A DNA stretch of 64,000 nucleotides from Pochonia chlamydosporia 170 (Eukaryota; Ascomycota; Sordariomycetes; Hypocreales; Clavicipitaceae), in NCBI RefSeq assembly GCF_001653235.2, contig NW_019154051.1, forward strand, positions 1 through 64,000, given 5' to 3'. The position numbers and the translations under genes are program-made. This document shows positions 32,441-43,910 of this stretch, one piece after another; the stretch's first letter is position 1, and every line of letters starts with the position of its first letter. The notes below the pieces were generated by a model, which was not told the DNA's origin, made no database searches, and was given only the letters and a program-made list of their open reading frames with translations.

Positions 32441-35400
32441 ATGGACTTGGAGGACAAGGGCGGCAACGCTCAGTCAAGTTCGAGCCGACGTGCTGAGAGA
32501 CCGTTGGACTCCGCAGACTACACCGTGGGTTGGATATGTGCAGTCACAACGGAGTATGTTGCTGCGCAAGCCTTCCTCGACGAGAAGCACGGCAGACTGG
32601 AATATACGTCTCGCAACGATAACAATGACTATACTTTAGGTAAAATCGGGAAACACAACGTGGTTATTGCTGTTTTGCCTCAAGGCGAATATGGCATTTC
32701 CTCGGCAACCGGCGTCGCAAAAGACATGCTACATAGCTTCCCCAACGTCAGAATTGGCCTCATGGTTGGCATCGGCGGTGGCGCGCCAAGTCAAAACCAA
32801 GACATCCGTCTTGGCGACGTTGTGGTCAGTGCCCCCAGTGGTGGAAATGGCGGCGTGTTTCAGTACGACTTTGGCAAAACGATAGATGGCCAAAGTTTCC
32901 ATACAACTGGCTTTCTAGACCAGCCGCCAATCTTCCTCCGCACGGCGGTAAACGGACTCAGATCCGACTATGAGATGGAAGGACATCAGCTCGAACAGGC
33001 TATAAACAAAGCTCTTGAAGCCAAGCCAAGGCTACGGAGGAAGTATAAGCGACCAGACGCAAGTACCGACAGGCTGTATCGAACTGGGTTCACCCACCCA
33101 GCAAACAATGAGGCAAGCTGCGACGAGTGCTGCGGGAGCGATTTATCGAAATTGATACCAAGACGCGAGCGGAACGGGGATGAGGATGATAACCCGGCCA
33201 TTCACTACGGCTTGATTGCCTCCGCGAATAGTCTGATGAAGGACGCTTTCGTCCGAGATAAACTTTCCGCAGAAAAAGGTGTTCTCTGTTTTGAAATGGA
33301 AGCCGCAGGGTTGATGAACCAGTTCCCTTGTTTGGTTGTTCGTGGTATTTGTGACTACTCAGACACTCATAAGAACAAGGAATGGCAAGGATACGCAGCA
33401 ATGGCGGCAGCTGCCTATACAAAGGATCTTCTATACAGGATCTTGCCAGACCAGGTTGTGGCTGAGAAGAAAATCAGCGATATTCTGTCCGGTAAATAGG
33501 CTTGTAAGGTTTTGCAATTATACTGGCAATACGTGCTGACTTTAGTAGAACTTCACGACATTGCGATGAAGCAATTGGTTAGCACCAGGGAGCTCATTCA
33601 AGTCCAGAAAGACAAGGTTAAGGAAAGGCTATCGGAAAAAGCCAAAACGTGTCATCAGTTGTTCCGCCTACAGCCGGCGGTAGTGACGCCACATACGAGT
33701 GGTATAAGAACCGAGTAGAGGAAAGAGTCGATGGCACATGCCTGTGGTTTCTGAGACACAAGCATTTCCAACAGTGGTTAAACCAGGACTCCGGCCCTTT
33801 GCTAGTCTCGGCCGATCCTGGCTGCGGTAAGTCGGTGCTGGCTAGATACTTGATCGACGACTACCTGCCACGATCGGCAACCATTTGCTATTTTTTCTTC
33901 AAAGACCAAGACCAGAACACCGTCCGACAAGCACTCTGCGCTCTGCTCCACCAGCTGTTCACTCACAAACACTGCCTACTTGGCCATGCCATGGCACAAT
34001 TCGACAAAGATGGGCCAGGTATGATCAACTCCACACAATCGCTCTGGATTATTCTTGAAAATGCCATTAAAGATCCCCAAGCCGGATCGGTTATCTTGGT
34101 CCTAGACGCCCTGGACGAATGCGCCGAGCCAGATTTTAAAACCTTGATGCGGAACATGAAGAGCCAACTTAGCAGCGGCGAGATAGGACATGGTAAGTTG
34201 AAGTATCTCCTAACATCTCGCCCGTATAAGCAGATCATGTCGGGTTTTCGCGATCCCAGTCTGTTGGCTGCCTTTCCAAGTATTCATATACCAGGAGAAG
34301 AGGAATTGGAGACCATCAGTCAGGAGGTGAATCGCGTCATTACATATCGTGTCAACCAGCTGTCCCACCACGTTTCACCTGGAATCAAAAATCTGCTTGT
34401 GCAAAAGCTGATGGAGACAAGCCACCGCACGTACCTCTGGTTATACCTTGTGTTTGACGACTTGAAGGACGAAGATTTTACTATGACACCATCGGGAGTC
34501 AAATCCGCTATTGCAACACTTCCAAAGACTATTTACGAGGCATACGAGCGAATTCTAAACAAATGCAAGGATAACCCAATGGTTCGAAAAGCGTTGAGCG
34601 TTATCTTGGTGGCAAATCGACCTCTAACAGTCTCGGAAATGAATGTGGCGATGAACGTGAACGATGCATCACAGTGCATCTGGGATATAGAACTGGAGAA
34701 TGAAGACGATTTTAGGTCGCGTCTTAGATCCTGGTGTGGATTATTTATCTCAATCCATCATGATAAGCTCTATTTTCTTCATCAAACAGCTCGAGAGTTC
34801 CTATTAGCCGATTTGACATTGCCCGTCCATATCCCATCGGAACGTCACTGGCATCGGTCCTTCACTGCTAAAGGTGCACAAATCGTTCTTGCAAAACTTT
34901 GCGTGCTTTATTTCAGCATTTTAAACTCCGGTTACAGGCATTCTGAGGACGAGATTACGAATAGGGAAAAGAAGCTCATAGTTGATCGTTTCGCCTTCCT
35001 AGAATATGCAGTGGGGAACTGGGACATTCACTTTCGGCAAGCTGATATTGTGGACGGCAGCGAAATGGTGCCATTGGCGTTGACAGTCTGTGACCTGGAC
35101 TCAAGGATCCATGCGGTCTGGGTCAAAGGCTACTGGAAGCACAGAGGTGTGGCGCCTGAGAGTATGACCAGGCTTATGGTGTCTTCATATCTTGGGCTTG
35201 ATGCCGTTGTCAGGCTGGTGCTTGCAGTGGGCGTGAGCCTTGAGGCCAAAGATACCAGGTATGGCCGTACTCCACTTTCATGGGCTGCTTGTGAAGGACA
35301 TGCGAGCATCGTCAGTCTGCTTCTGGAGAGAGGTGCAGTTATCGATACAACGGACAGGCATGGTCGAACGCCTCTGTCGCTGGCAGCCGAAAATGGGCGC

Positions 35401-36949
35401 GAGACTGTTGTCAAACTGCTACTCGAGAAGGAGGGAGTTGACAAAAATTCACGATCAAGCGGTTCATTTGATGGCGGACGTTCTCCATTGTCGTACGCTG
35501 CTCAGAACGGCCATGAACAAGTGGTAGACATCCTTCTCTCGCGTCGAAACATTGTGGTTGACTCAGAGGATAGAAGTGGCAAGACGCCGTTAACGTATGC
35601 CGTTGCTGCGACCAATAGCCGCATCGCTCGTGCGCTAATTAACCGAGGTGCCAGTGCTTCGAGGACTGACTTCGACCGGAAGGGCATGCTCCATCATGCA
35701 ATCAACGCCGACTCTGAGCTTGGCGAAGTAGAGTTGCTCGTAAAGCTGGGTGCCCCTACCAAGTCGGAAGACAACGCTAACATGACACCATTGCATTATA
35801 CTGTTAGATTCGCAAGACGCGATATTGCTGAGCTACTTTTGCGGTATAATGTGCCTGTGAATACTGCGGTTCACAGGAGATTGTGGACTCGCGAATTTGA
35901 AGTTGGCAATTATATATGGAAGCCGGAAGCCGTGGAACCGGCTGTTTCTTCTGAAGCTAAGAGTGGTCTTACCGCACTGCATTGTGCTGCTTTGGTTGGC
36001 CAAGATACAATGGTTTCTTTCTTCCTTTGTAACAAAGCAAACATAAATGCACTTTCGGACTATGGAGAGACTGCTCTCCACCTCGCCCTTGCGGCCACCG
36101 TGGAAGGGACGCGGTATGAAGATTATTGGACGAGTGTCGATTGGAAAGTCGAGGCTGTATTGGACATCATCGATGTGACGGACAACGATGAATTTGCCAG
36201 AGCCCAGCATGACATCCTGAATCGTCGGATGGCGGTGCTTGATGTACTGCTTAACGACCCAGAAATAGACATCAGCATCAGGGATCATAAAGGAGAAACG
36301 GCATTGCATAAAGTTCGATACGGAAATTTCGGGTCAAGTCGGTTGGTCGAAAGACTGCTCCAAATGAATGGAGAGTCTATATGCCGGTGTCGGGATAACA
36401 GGACGCCTCTGCATCTCGCATGTGCGAAGCAAGATGTGCAATCGGTATCCTTGTTGGCGCCACGTTCGCAACTTGCACCTTCAGACCCAGAGGGGCAAAA
36501 TGCTCTTCATTTCGCTAGCACCAGTGCATGTGTGGAAACTATGACGGAAGTCATCCGTGTATGTGAAAGGCAAGGTATTTGATCTATCATCAACGAGGGA
36601 TGATAGAGGACGAAATGCCCTACATTGCTTTGTAAAAGCTATTAACGTAGATGAAGAAGGACTTCAGTTACTGTTGGGCTACGGGGTTGATACCGGTGAG
36701 ACTGATATCAACGGAGACCATCCGGTCTCGGTTTACCTGAACGACCGGCTTGGAAGCGTAGAAGAGACTATTTGCCGACTTTTGTTCGAGGGTGTAGACC
36801 CGACGCACACTAATAATTATGGTCTGACATTTGCTCAGATCTATGCAGGACGGCGAGACGTAACAGTCCGGCAGTACGCTGGAGAAAAGGGGCTCGAGTT
36901 CTGTGATAGAGCGGTAGTATCTCTGCAAGCCTTTTTACACCTCGTATAG
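32441..36949 (+). pseudogene. PNP_UDP-NACHT-ankyrin NLR receptor 2, frame-broken twice
   Basis: Exon 1 (32441-33491) encodes the nucleoside-phosphorylase-like domain, close to NLR 1 ([50 protein letters not shown]). A 54-nt intron (33492-33545; GTAAAT, GTGCTGAC branch, TTTAG) lies at the same place and phase as in NLR 1. A coiled linker follows, then one base is missing near 33670, after which NACHT is open: [14 protein letters not shown] (Walker A) and [13 protein letters not shown] (Walker B). The ankyrin region is longer and more diverged (about 35150-36949), with insertions. Another one-base frame change near 36575 separates the last repeats. The start ATG at 32441 follows a stop-rich upstream. 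Function would be as NLR 1. Intact over 2.9 kb between the two slips, so decay is recent or the slips are assembly errors. Confidence 0.8.
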
Positions 36950-37374
36950 GATCCGGAAACGCTGTTATGAAATCTGGTGAGGATCGGGAGAGGATCGCCT
37001 CCATACACGACATCATTGGATTCGAGATGGAGGGTGCTGACGCCTGGGATCAAGTCCTGTGCATCGTCGTGAAGGGCATATGTGATTACGCGGATAGTCA
37101 CAAAAATCAGCATTGGCAGGACTTTGCTGCAGCCACCGCTGTATGTGTCTCGAAGGCGATGCTGGAGCGATATGCTGCTAGTGACAACAGCCCTCGTAGT
37201 AAGAGAGGTAAGTTAAGATACTCTTTCCCATTATTCACCCCTTACCACGCAATAGATGAAGGACTAGGGCTGAGCCATGGCGGGTTTACCGGCCGAAGTG
37301 TTTCAAACAATTCGTTTGGGAACAACACTCAAATCAATCAAGGTGACGTACGGGGAATCGCCATTTTTCTATAA
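36925..37374 (+). pseudogene. C-terminal PNP_UDP fragment with glycine/asparagine linker
   Basis: Directly after the NLR 2 ankyrins another frame reads RIGSGNAVMKSGEDRERIA, IIGFEMEGADAWDQ and KGICDYADSHKNQHWQDFAA, the C-terminal third of a PNP_UDP domain of a different subclass (FEMEGA rather than FEMEAA). A 48-nt intron (37208-37255) then joins to a Ser/Asn/Gly linker, SVSNNSFGNNTQINQGDV, and a stop at 37374. In fungal NLRs of the PNP-NB-ARC class such linkers lie between effector and switch domains. Here both the N-terminal part and the NB-ARC are missing. Confidence 0.65.
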
Positions 37375-37540
37375 GATCCAGAAGGCTGATGACTGTGCCG
37401 CCTGCCTGATATGTCAAGGTGTTTCGAAATACTTGACCTCCTGGATCTTCTGTTAGCTTTTAGTAATCCAAGATGGGACGAGTGTTTGAATTTAAAGCAA
37501 CCGTGTAGTTTCCGTGGTTGACTAAGCTCATACAGCGTCA
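37365..37540 (+). pseudogene. Decayed copy of the secreted Cys-rich gene
   Basis: Reads KADDCAACLI then SKYLTSWIFC and a stop, against KADDCAACLI and WKYLTPWIALISYC in the intact gene at 31190-31501. DNA similarity continues past the stop (GACTAAG.TCATACAGC.TCAAC). It begins within 20 bases of the end of the PNP fragment, so a breakpoint lies here. Confidence 0.65.
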
Positions 37541-38179
37541 ACACCAGGAAGAAATCTTTCATATGAATTCCAAGTGCTGATTATTCTTCACCGTTTGGCC
37601 AGCAGTCTGTGACCGACAATCGTCCTATTGCGAATGTTGATGTGTCGCGGGGAGATTTCTGGAGCAAGCATAGAATAGATGGCAGCCCTTGACCAAAGAC
37701 TGCTAGTTCACCCAGAACTGAGCTTGATTGCTCTGGAAATGAATGGTTCATAATGGCTGCGTACATACTAGACTACGTCAATCTTCCACTGTTCTCGGGT
37801 TTCTTCAGTGTTTTATCGCCTTGCGTATGTTTGTCCTCTCAGTTTGCTCTTCGCTGCGCGCCCATTTGCAGCAAACGAGAGTCGATGGATTGAGCAGTCA
37901 TCACATAACAAGCATGGCTGTAGTTGAGTCACTCGAACGTGGTGTGGGCGTGGAGGTGAATTAAAAATACAGCAATGCTTGCGATGGTCTTGGTAGGCTG
38001 CGAAACCCCGTCCTTGCAATCTTTGAAGCACGGTGCCAAGGCCAACAAAAGGATCTCAGAGCGCAAGTGGACGACGAACAGATTCCGAGTACTCTTCTCT
38101 ACAATCTTTGGAGATACCGGTACCTGAAAACGTAGACTTAGCCTATTCTATTTCTTAGCTACCACGTATTAGTGTGTGG
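37541..38179. other. Spacer
   Basis: About 640 bases; no gene recognised. Confidence 0.3.
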
Positions 38180-38460
38180 TGAGCATTCGCCCAGTGCTGG
38201 TATAACTGAAGACGACAACGCCTAGGAGTGAGCTGAGCGCATGTCCAGTCACACTTGAACGCGCTGAGCAACCAATATCTCATGTGCCGGGTGCACGCCC
38301 TATCGGACGAAGTTGGCAATAAGACGTTGCTTGATGCGTGCCGTCGTGGTACCTGTCGTTTCGCGATTCATTGCACAATGGCATCCTGTGGCAAGGGCTC
38401 AGCGCTGCATCAAGGCCAGAAAGGAAACAGACAGCCTCATTTATGACCACCTGCCGCCTA
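38180..38460. repeat. NLR upstream segment, copy 2 (other copy 16085-16440)
   Basis: Ordered blocks shared with the upstream flank of NLR 1 (GACGACAACG, GGTGCACGCCC..TCGGACGAAGTTGGCA, GCATCAAGGCCAGA, ACAGCCTCA). It lies just before the NB-ARC fragment at 38600. Confidence 0.55.
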
Positions 38461-38599
38461 GAATGGAGAGCCAACTTGCTCCAACCTTTGCATCTCATTT
38501 TTCTCATCTTTTGTGCTCAACTACCACTGAGTTATTGTTCTCCTGCGCTAAAATTTTGCCGCATCCTACCCGAAACCCCCTCATAAGCCCTGCTCAGCT

Positions 38600-38890
38600 C
38601 CAAGCTGATGTGGCTGCAGACGGAGCAACTTCGGGCAGCCAAGGCGCTGCATCCTACCAGTCGATCCTTTCGGGAATCCTTTCACCATGGGCGAACCAGC
38701 GTCACCCCACGAGGTGTCACTTATTGCGAGTTTGGTGGCAACCTGGTTATCAACCAAGGCGATACCCATATCCACCTACCCCACAAACAGGCTAGCTCCT
38801 GGGTCCACCGTATGCCTTAGCCACCCAACGAAGACGTTGTCTATCGCCCAGATGTCGACGCGAAACCCAAAATGCTCCTGCCGTTAACAG
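38600..38890 (+). pseudogene. N-terminal NB-ARC fragment with linker motif
   Basis: One frame reads EFGGNLVINQGDTHIHLPHK, QASSWVHRMP-stop-PPNEDVVYRPDVDAK, then a stop. In intact fungal PNP/NB-ARC/TPR receptors a Gly/Asn linker of this kind is followed by a Pro-rich turn and an F-x-R-D/E start of NB-ARC. The TAG in RMP-stop-PPNED replaces a Tyr codon. The fragment ends before any P-loop. The linker resembles that of the 37.3-kb fragment (SFGNNTQINQGDV). Confidence 0.5.
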
Positions 38891-39683
38891 GTAGAAGACC
38901 TCAGTGCTGTTCTTTTGGGCCGAGGCGGTACAGGGTAGGTGCTCACAGCCAGCTTCGTCACATTCCTACAGGAAATACAAATTGCGCTCGAATACACGTA
39001 CCAATGATGTAATCACCTTGGCAGCTCCGTCTTCTGGGTGCATGCTGATAGCGAAGCGACATTCTCACAAGACTATAAGGCGATCCCGAAGAACTTAACT
39101 ATATGTGCTCTTAGCTGCAGATTAAACTCGAGAGAAAGCATCAATTTGTTAGCGGCCCGGGTTTTAGAAGGCCGTTCCGACCGTTGCGATCGCTTGGAAC
39201 CTGACCTGAATGGCATATGTCAGAGCTGGCTTTCAGCGGTGTAGCAAAGTTTCCACATAAACAAGCTTTTCCTTTTCCTATTCACCAAGTAGATCCATAC
39301 AAATCTTTTGCATGGAGCACTACTTTTTCACGCAAGTTTTGTCATTGGTGGAGAGGTTACGATTTGCCTCAAAATGTATGCCCTGCCCAAAGCGCCTTGC
39401 CAGGTCTTGATGGCAGACACCGCCACTGTGGAGAATCCAGGACCTAACAGGGTTCACTCATGATTGTTGGCAAGAACTAAGGTTGTCAGCTGAATTGATG
39501 GGACAGCCTATAAAGCCCCAACTTCCAGGTTCGTATTCAGTTGACTTCTATTTCATCAGCTTCTCCTGAATCATCTGGTTTAGTTTTTCGAAACCATACC
39601 ACGCACTGCGTGGCCACTTGACTCGCCGCTCATAGACGGCATTGTCTCTGTGTCTTTTTTGGAGCTTTAAGTAGTCGGCCGAC
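38891..39683. other. Spacer
   Basis: About 790 bases with no recognised gene. The last ~50 bases share a GTCTCT.TGTCTTTTTTGGA word with 50378-50400. Confidence 0.3.
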
Positions 39684-40202
39684 ATGAGACCAGGGGAGGT
39701 CAATATCTCTCAGGCTGGCAGTCGCACGATGGTTGAGTCACGGCCACACCTTGTTTCTGCGAGACGAATTGCATTACCGCTCTTATTACACTTTCTCATC
39801 TTAGCTATCCAATTTGGCGTCATACAACCAAGTCAACTCTTTCGAATACTGCGATGCCAAGGCGCAACTCCCGAAATCCCAGGCCACAAGTTACACATTC
39901 AGTGGTGTACCTACAAACCACAAGACCCCTTCCTGAGTTTCAGGCAACCAACATTCTCGGACTCGAGTATTTCGATCGTGTTATTGATACCGGCATATAT
40001 ATTCTGTGTAGTTGATTTGTTCTGGCAAGGTCGATGGAGTGAAAGGTACTTGTTTTGGGTACACATCGGCATACTCGCAGGCCTTGTATTTGGGACGGCA
40101 TTTGTTGGTACGCCTGCATCACTGTTCCTCGGGGTATTGCCAGTTGTACTGGATACTTGTGTTATCGTATGCTTTGCAGCGGATGTAGCCGCCACTGGAT
40201 GA
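39684..40202 (+). CDS. Small four-TM membrane protein
   Basis: A 172-aa frame with four hydrophobic segments: ALPLLLHFLILAIQFGVI (~30-47), SISIVLLIPAYIFCVVDLFW (~92-112), FWVHIGILAGLVFGTAFVG (~121-140) and LFLGVLPVVLDTCVIVCFAA (~145-167). Four regular helices in a single frame are unlikely by chance. The ATG at 39684 is the first in frame after a stop. No intron is required and no family is recognised. It opens the region of small membrane and secreted genes. A possible broken relative lies near 50380-50560. Confidence 0.5.
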   Translation: MRPGEVNISQAGSRTMVESRPHLVSARRIALPLLLHFLILAIQFGVIQPSQLFRILRCQGATPEIPGHKLHIQWCTYKPQDPFLSFRQPTFSDSSISIVLLIPAYIFCVVDLFWQGRWSERYLFWVHIGILAGLVFGTAFVGTPASLFLGVLPVVLDTCVIVCFAADVAATG

Positions 40203-41282
40203 TTTGTCTGGCTGTTTAGGTGATTTTCTGTTGAAAACCCGAACTGCGTTGTCACGCCGACATTAGGGACGTGCCCGAGAGACAGTGGTTGAGGACGGGT
40301 TGGCGCGCGGTGTTCCTGCATTTTAGAGCCAATTTCCCAAGACAAGTGAGTAGAAGAGGATAGCAATGAAGCAGCAGTATTATAGGCTAATTTCCACTTC
40401 GCACAGGTCGCATGCGTGGAGTACCATTCCTGCACTGATCCTTTTCAGGAGTCATCTGCTTCTTGCTCTGTTACATTGAGCTGCGGATGCCTCCATCTGG
40501 CCAGGACGCCAATTTCTACAGTGTTACGAAACACCGACGAGCAGCCGCCTACTCTGTAGCCTTTTATAGTGGCACTGGACATAGCCCGCGTTTTGAACAG
40601 CCTATGACAGTGTTAGGCAGATACTTCAAAGTGAATCTGTGATCTCTCGATAATTACAGACCATTTATAAAAGTCTTGTATCCTGACTTCGTTAGAATAT
40701 ACGGCAAACGCCTCGATCTGGCCAAGGACCCTCTTGCAGGAATAGCAGGCTCCGGTCGACTGAGGGGTGCATTGATTTGTCAGGGAGCATCAACATCCTG
40801 TTACCTGATCTGTGGATCCAACAGAGGCACTTGTAAGGTGTATGGTTGGCGTATGCATTGTGAGAGTGGAATATATTTATCGGACTCATAAATTAGGCAC
40901 TCAGGTAACTAGATTTTCAGCAATACAGTAGCTGGTGGTGCCAACGGTTATTAGACTGCCAGGGACCACTGCCCACCTTACCACCCATATACTCGTAGAA
41001 GCGTTGCCCCGGGCACGCGGGCGGTATTTCTTGGGCCAGGCATGCCAATTCACCTCAAGGACCATGCCACGGAGGTGAGTCAGCGTCGCCAGATCACCTG
41101 AGACCCATGTTCGGCTAGTATTCCCTTTATTCCGACTCAGCTACTTGAATTACCTATCTGTCCATAGACAACAAAGAAAGACAACAGTATCCGATGGTCT
41201 TATGCATCAGTCGCTGCCGTATCAGTAACCTATAAATGGACTGCGTCCAACTTGGGAACCAGAAATATTCGGTCAAATGCGA
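40203..41282. other. Spacer with a possible secreted-protein relic
   Basis: About 1.1 kb. At 40565-40625 the plus sequence (TGGCACTGGACATAGCCCGC, then GTTTTGAACAGCC) resembles 55383-55420 at the 3' end of the secreted Cys-rich gene, so a decayed minus-strand copy may be present. Nothing else is recognised. Confidence 0.3.
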
Positions 41283-41762
41283 CTAATTCACGTAGTAGGG
41301 GGGGGCCTGCTCGCGTCCTTCTCTGGAAGGCGAGAGGCTTCCCAATGCGGCATGATTTTCGGGGATCTTCTCGCTATGGAGGTAGAATAAAGCGGATGGT
41401 ACCGTATCTGCGATCAGCACTGCTGGGTCGACAATTTCTCGTTGACTGATGGTTGGGAGTCCAAGCAACGAATGTACAATGAGAATAGCGCAATGGCCAA
41501 CTTTGATCCTACTCTACTTGCAATGATGGAAGAGCAAAACGAGTCGTATACTTAAAGCCGGGGATGATACATGCCGTCAAGCGAACATACAATGAGTCCA
41601 GCAAACGGTATTCCTGCCAATATCCAGAGCGTCAAAGCCCTACCAAAAATTCCTCCGGTATTGGTCAGGCTTACATTGTGAACCTCCAATGTATCCGGGA
41701 ATGGATGATCAAGCTAGATGATGAAACGTACCAGCCAAAATTGTTTCGGTAGTGATTGACAT
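41283..41762 (-). pseudogene. Three-exon micro-membrane protein, copy 1, decayed
   Basis: Matches copies 2 and 3 in exon order. Exon 1 would start at the ATG at 41762 (MSITTETILAG) and end FTM at a GTAAGC donor, but the frame slips inside. Exon 2 reads ALTLWILAGIPFAGLIVC, and its donor is GCATGT rather than GT. Exon 3 starts RVGSKLAIALFSLYIRC and after a frame slip reads EIVDPAVLIADTVPSALF. Two slips and a doubtful donor make it a pseudogene. A 1.8-kb Fot1 element is inserted 360 bases upstream. Confidence 0.65.
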
Positions 41763-42119
41763 GTCGAGACAACGGTCGGATTTGGAATGAAGAGCAAGCA
41801 ATGAGTGACAGGAAGAGTGGGAAGGGTAGCTGACTACGAACTTCCTGTGCCACCAAACGCTAGCTCTGAGTGCCATACAGCTTGTCCACAAGCATCAACT
41901 TACCGTGTAGTTGTTAGCCAACAGCGATGCTAGAACTGTGATAGACCAAATTCACTCCCTGGCCGTCGACATTTCATTCCGTGAAGTAGGAGTGGATTTG
42001 GCTGGTAGACCACAAGTCATCACGCAACCCCAACCTCAACCTCGCGGTGCGTTCGTGGGAGATATTGATGGTGACTGGTCGTTGGCTTTGTGAGTGAACA
42101 CAAATCACCAATGCCTATA

Positions 42120-43910
42120 ACGTACTCCACAAGCGAGCCGCGCACCTTAAGCTACCCCTTTGTAAATAGCATACAAAGAAAAACCCACAACATAAGAAAT
42201 TAACTAGTCTTCACTGCTATCCTCTTCATTAGATGTTTCCACGTCAATCTGACAAGTTCGCGCATTATGGCCAGTCTTGCCGCACACACCACATCGTCGA
42301 GCCTTAGTCTCAACCCTTGGCTTTCGACCTCTTATCTTGCGATCTTCTTGCTGAATCTGCTCTTCTACATCATTCTGGTCCTGAAGAGCTTGTCCCTCGG
42401 AAATAGTTATACTGCCGCCTTGACGTAAGCGTGTTTTTTTAGCTCTACGCCGCTTACTTAGTGCATTTGCCTCTCGAAGTTGCTGGTTCTCAGCCTTTAA
42501 GAGAGCCATCTTATGCATTATTCCGCATGTGCCCTTCGCAAATTGATCCATAGCATCTAAAATTGATGTTGGTGAGCTTCCATGATGTCGGCTTATTCGT
42601 CTTTTTATATAATTAGTTTGCGAAGTCGCCTCGGTTAGGTTGTTTGGGGTCTTTGGAACCCACAGATTTGGTAGCTCAAGTGCGGCTTCAACTGGTGTTG
42701 GAGTCCGTAGCCTTACATCCAGACGCGATAAGACACTATTTGGATTAAATGGAACAAGTCCTGCACCTCTAAAAGCTCCTTGGATATTTTCTTTGGTCAT
42801 TGCGGCTTTAAAGGCGGTGCAAAACGCGGGAAAGAAGTCAGCCTGTGTGATGTGTGTGACGTGCGCCCTCATAAGTCCTTCAATTTCTTTGCCATACGCC
42901 TTCTTTAGCGGCCCAAAACAGCCAACATCTAATGGCTGAAGAATGTGAGATGAATGAGATGGCATGCAAAGCGTGATAATCTTATGTTCTTTGCAGAATA
43001 CCTCGAATTCAGTTGAGTGGTGACTTTCGTGTCCATCTAGAATAAGAAGTCGATATGCGCCGCGACTTTTAGGTTTAGTATGCTTTTCAAAGTGCCGGAT
43101 CCAATCTACGGCTTTCTCATTTGTAGTCCAGCCGTTGTGAGTTGTAGAGATAACCCAATCCTTGGGTAGCGCTATCTTCATACCAGTTTGCGAGGTGATA
43201 TTGCCCCGCAACTATGATGAACGCGGGATAGCTTCGCCTCGGGAATTAATAGACTGGAGTACCGAAACCCATTTTCTGTCACCTGGTTGAGCTAAACTTG
43301 GCTTGCCACGTCTTTCTGAGCTTGTAACTACCATTGTGGTTGAGATTACGCCCATCATAAAGCCAGTCTCATCAAAGTTGTGGAAGTCGTCATCATGTAT
43401 GCCGTATTTCGCGACTGTATTGCGCACAAGCTCAAACCAAGGCTTAAGTAGTCATATCTACGCGTAAAACGCGTAGTTAGCTCATCGTGGCGCTTGACGA
43501 AGTTTGAAGCCCAGTTAACTCCCACAGGAGGCGCGTTGCGATCGGCGAGCAGTCGATTCGCCCTATCTTCCACACCACAAAGCCGGGGAGGAAATGATCG
43601 TGAATCTAGGTCAAGGATATATTGAATAATAGTTGACTCCTCTAGATTTGTAAGTTTTCGAGAATTGGGTGTAGTATCGCGTCGTGTAGTGATGCCTCTA
43701 ATGCGATCTCTAAGCGTACTAGCTGGGACCATATATATCTTCGCAGCAGCTCGAACACTTAGATCTGCAGTTTTCTGTATAGCCTCAATAGCTAGTACTA
43801 TTTTGCTCTCTTTGCTTAATGATTCCATTATTTTTGGTGGAGAAATTAAGGTTGGCAGCGGATGGTTTCAATTCTGGCGGTGGAGTGCGCCACTCGCTTG
43901 TGGATTACGT
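42120..43910 (-). mobile_element. Fot1/pogo-type DNA transposon with TIRs and TA target site
   Basis: The element is bounded by inverted ends: left ACGTACTCCACAAGCGAGCC and right (reverse complement) ACGTAATCCACAAGCGAGTG, each directly flanked by TA, the target duplicated by this superfamily. Length is 1791 bp. The transposase inside is frame-broken, so it is non-autonomous now. TIR continuity and TA flanks show it arrived as a whole element. Confidence 0.85.
42204..43828 (-). pseudogene. Fot1-type transposase, three frame breaks
   Basis: Order on the minus strand: N-terminal Psq-type HTH (AIEAIQKTADLSVRAAAKIY, VPASTLRDRI), a CENP-B-type HTH (APPVGVNWASNFVKRHDEL), then the DDE_1 domain with NFDETGFMMGVIS (first Asp), WTTNEKAVD, LLILDGHESHHS (second Asp), LCMPSHSSHILQPLDVGCF and FRGAGLVPFNP, then a CCHC-like knuckle (CGVCGKTGHNARTC) and an acidic tail. 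The frame changes near 43440, 43207 and 43170. Cut-and-paste transposase; inactive here. Catalytic Asp residues remain. Confidence 0.85.
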
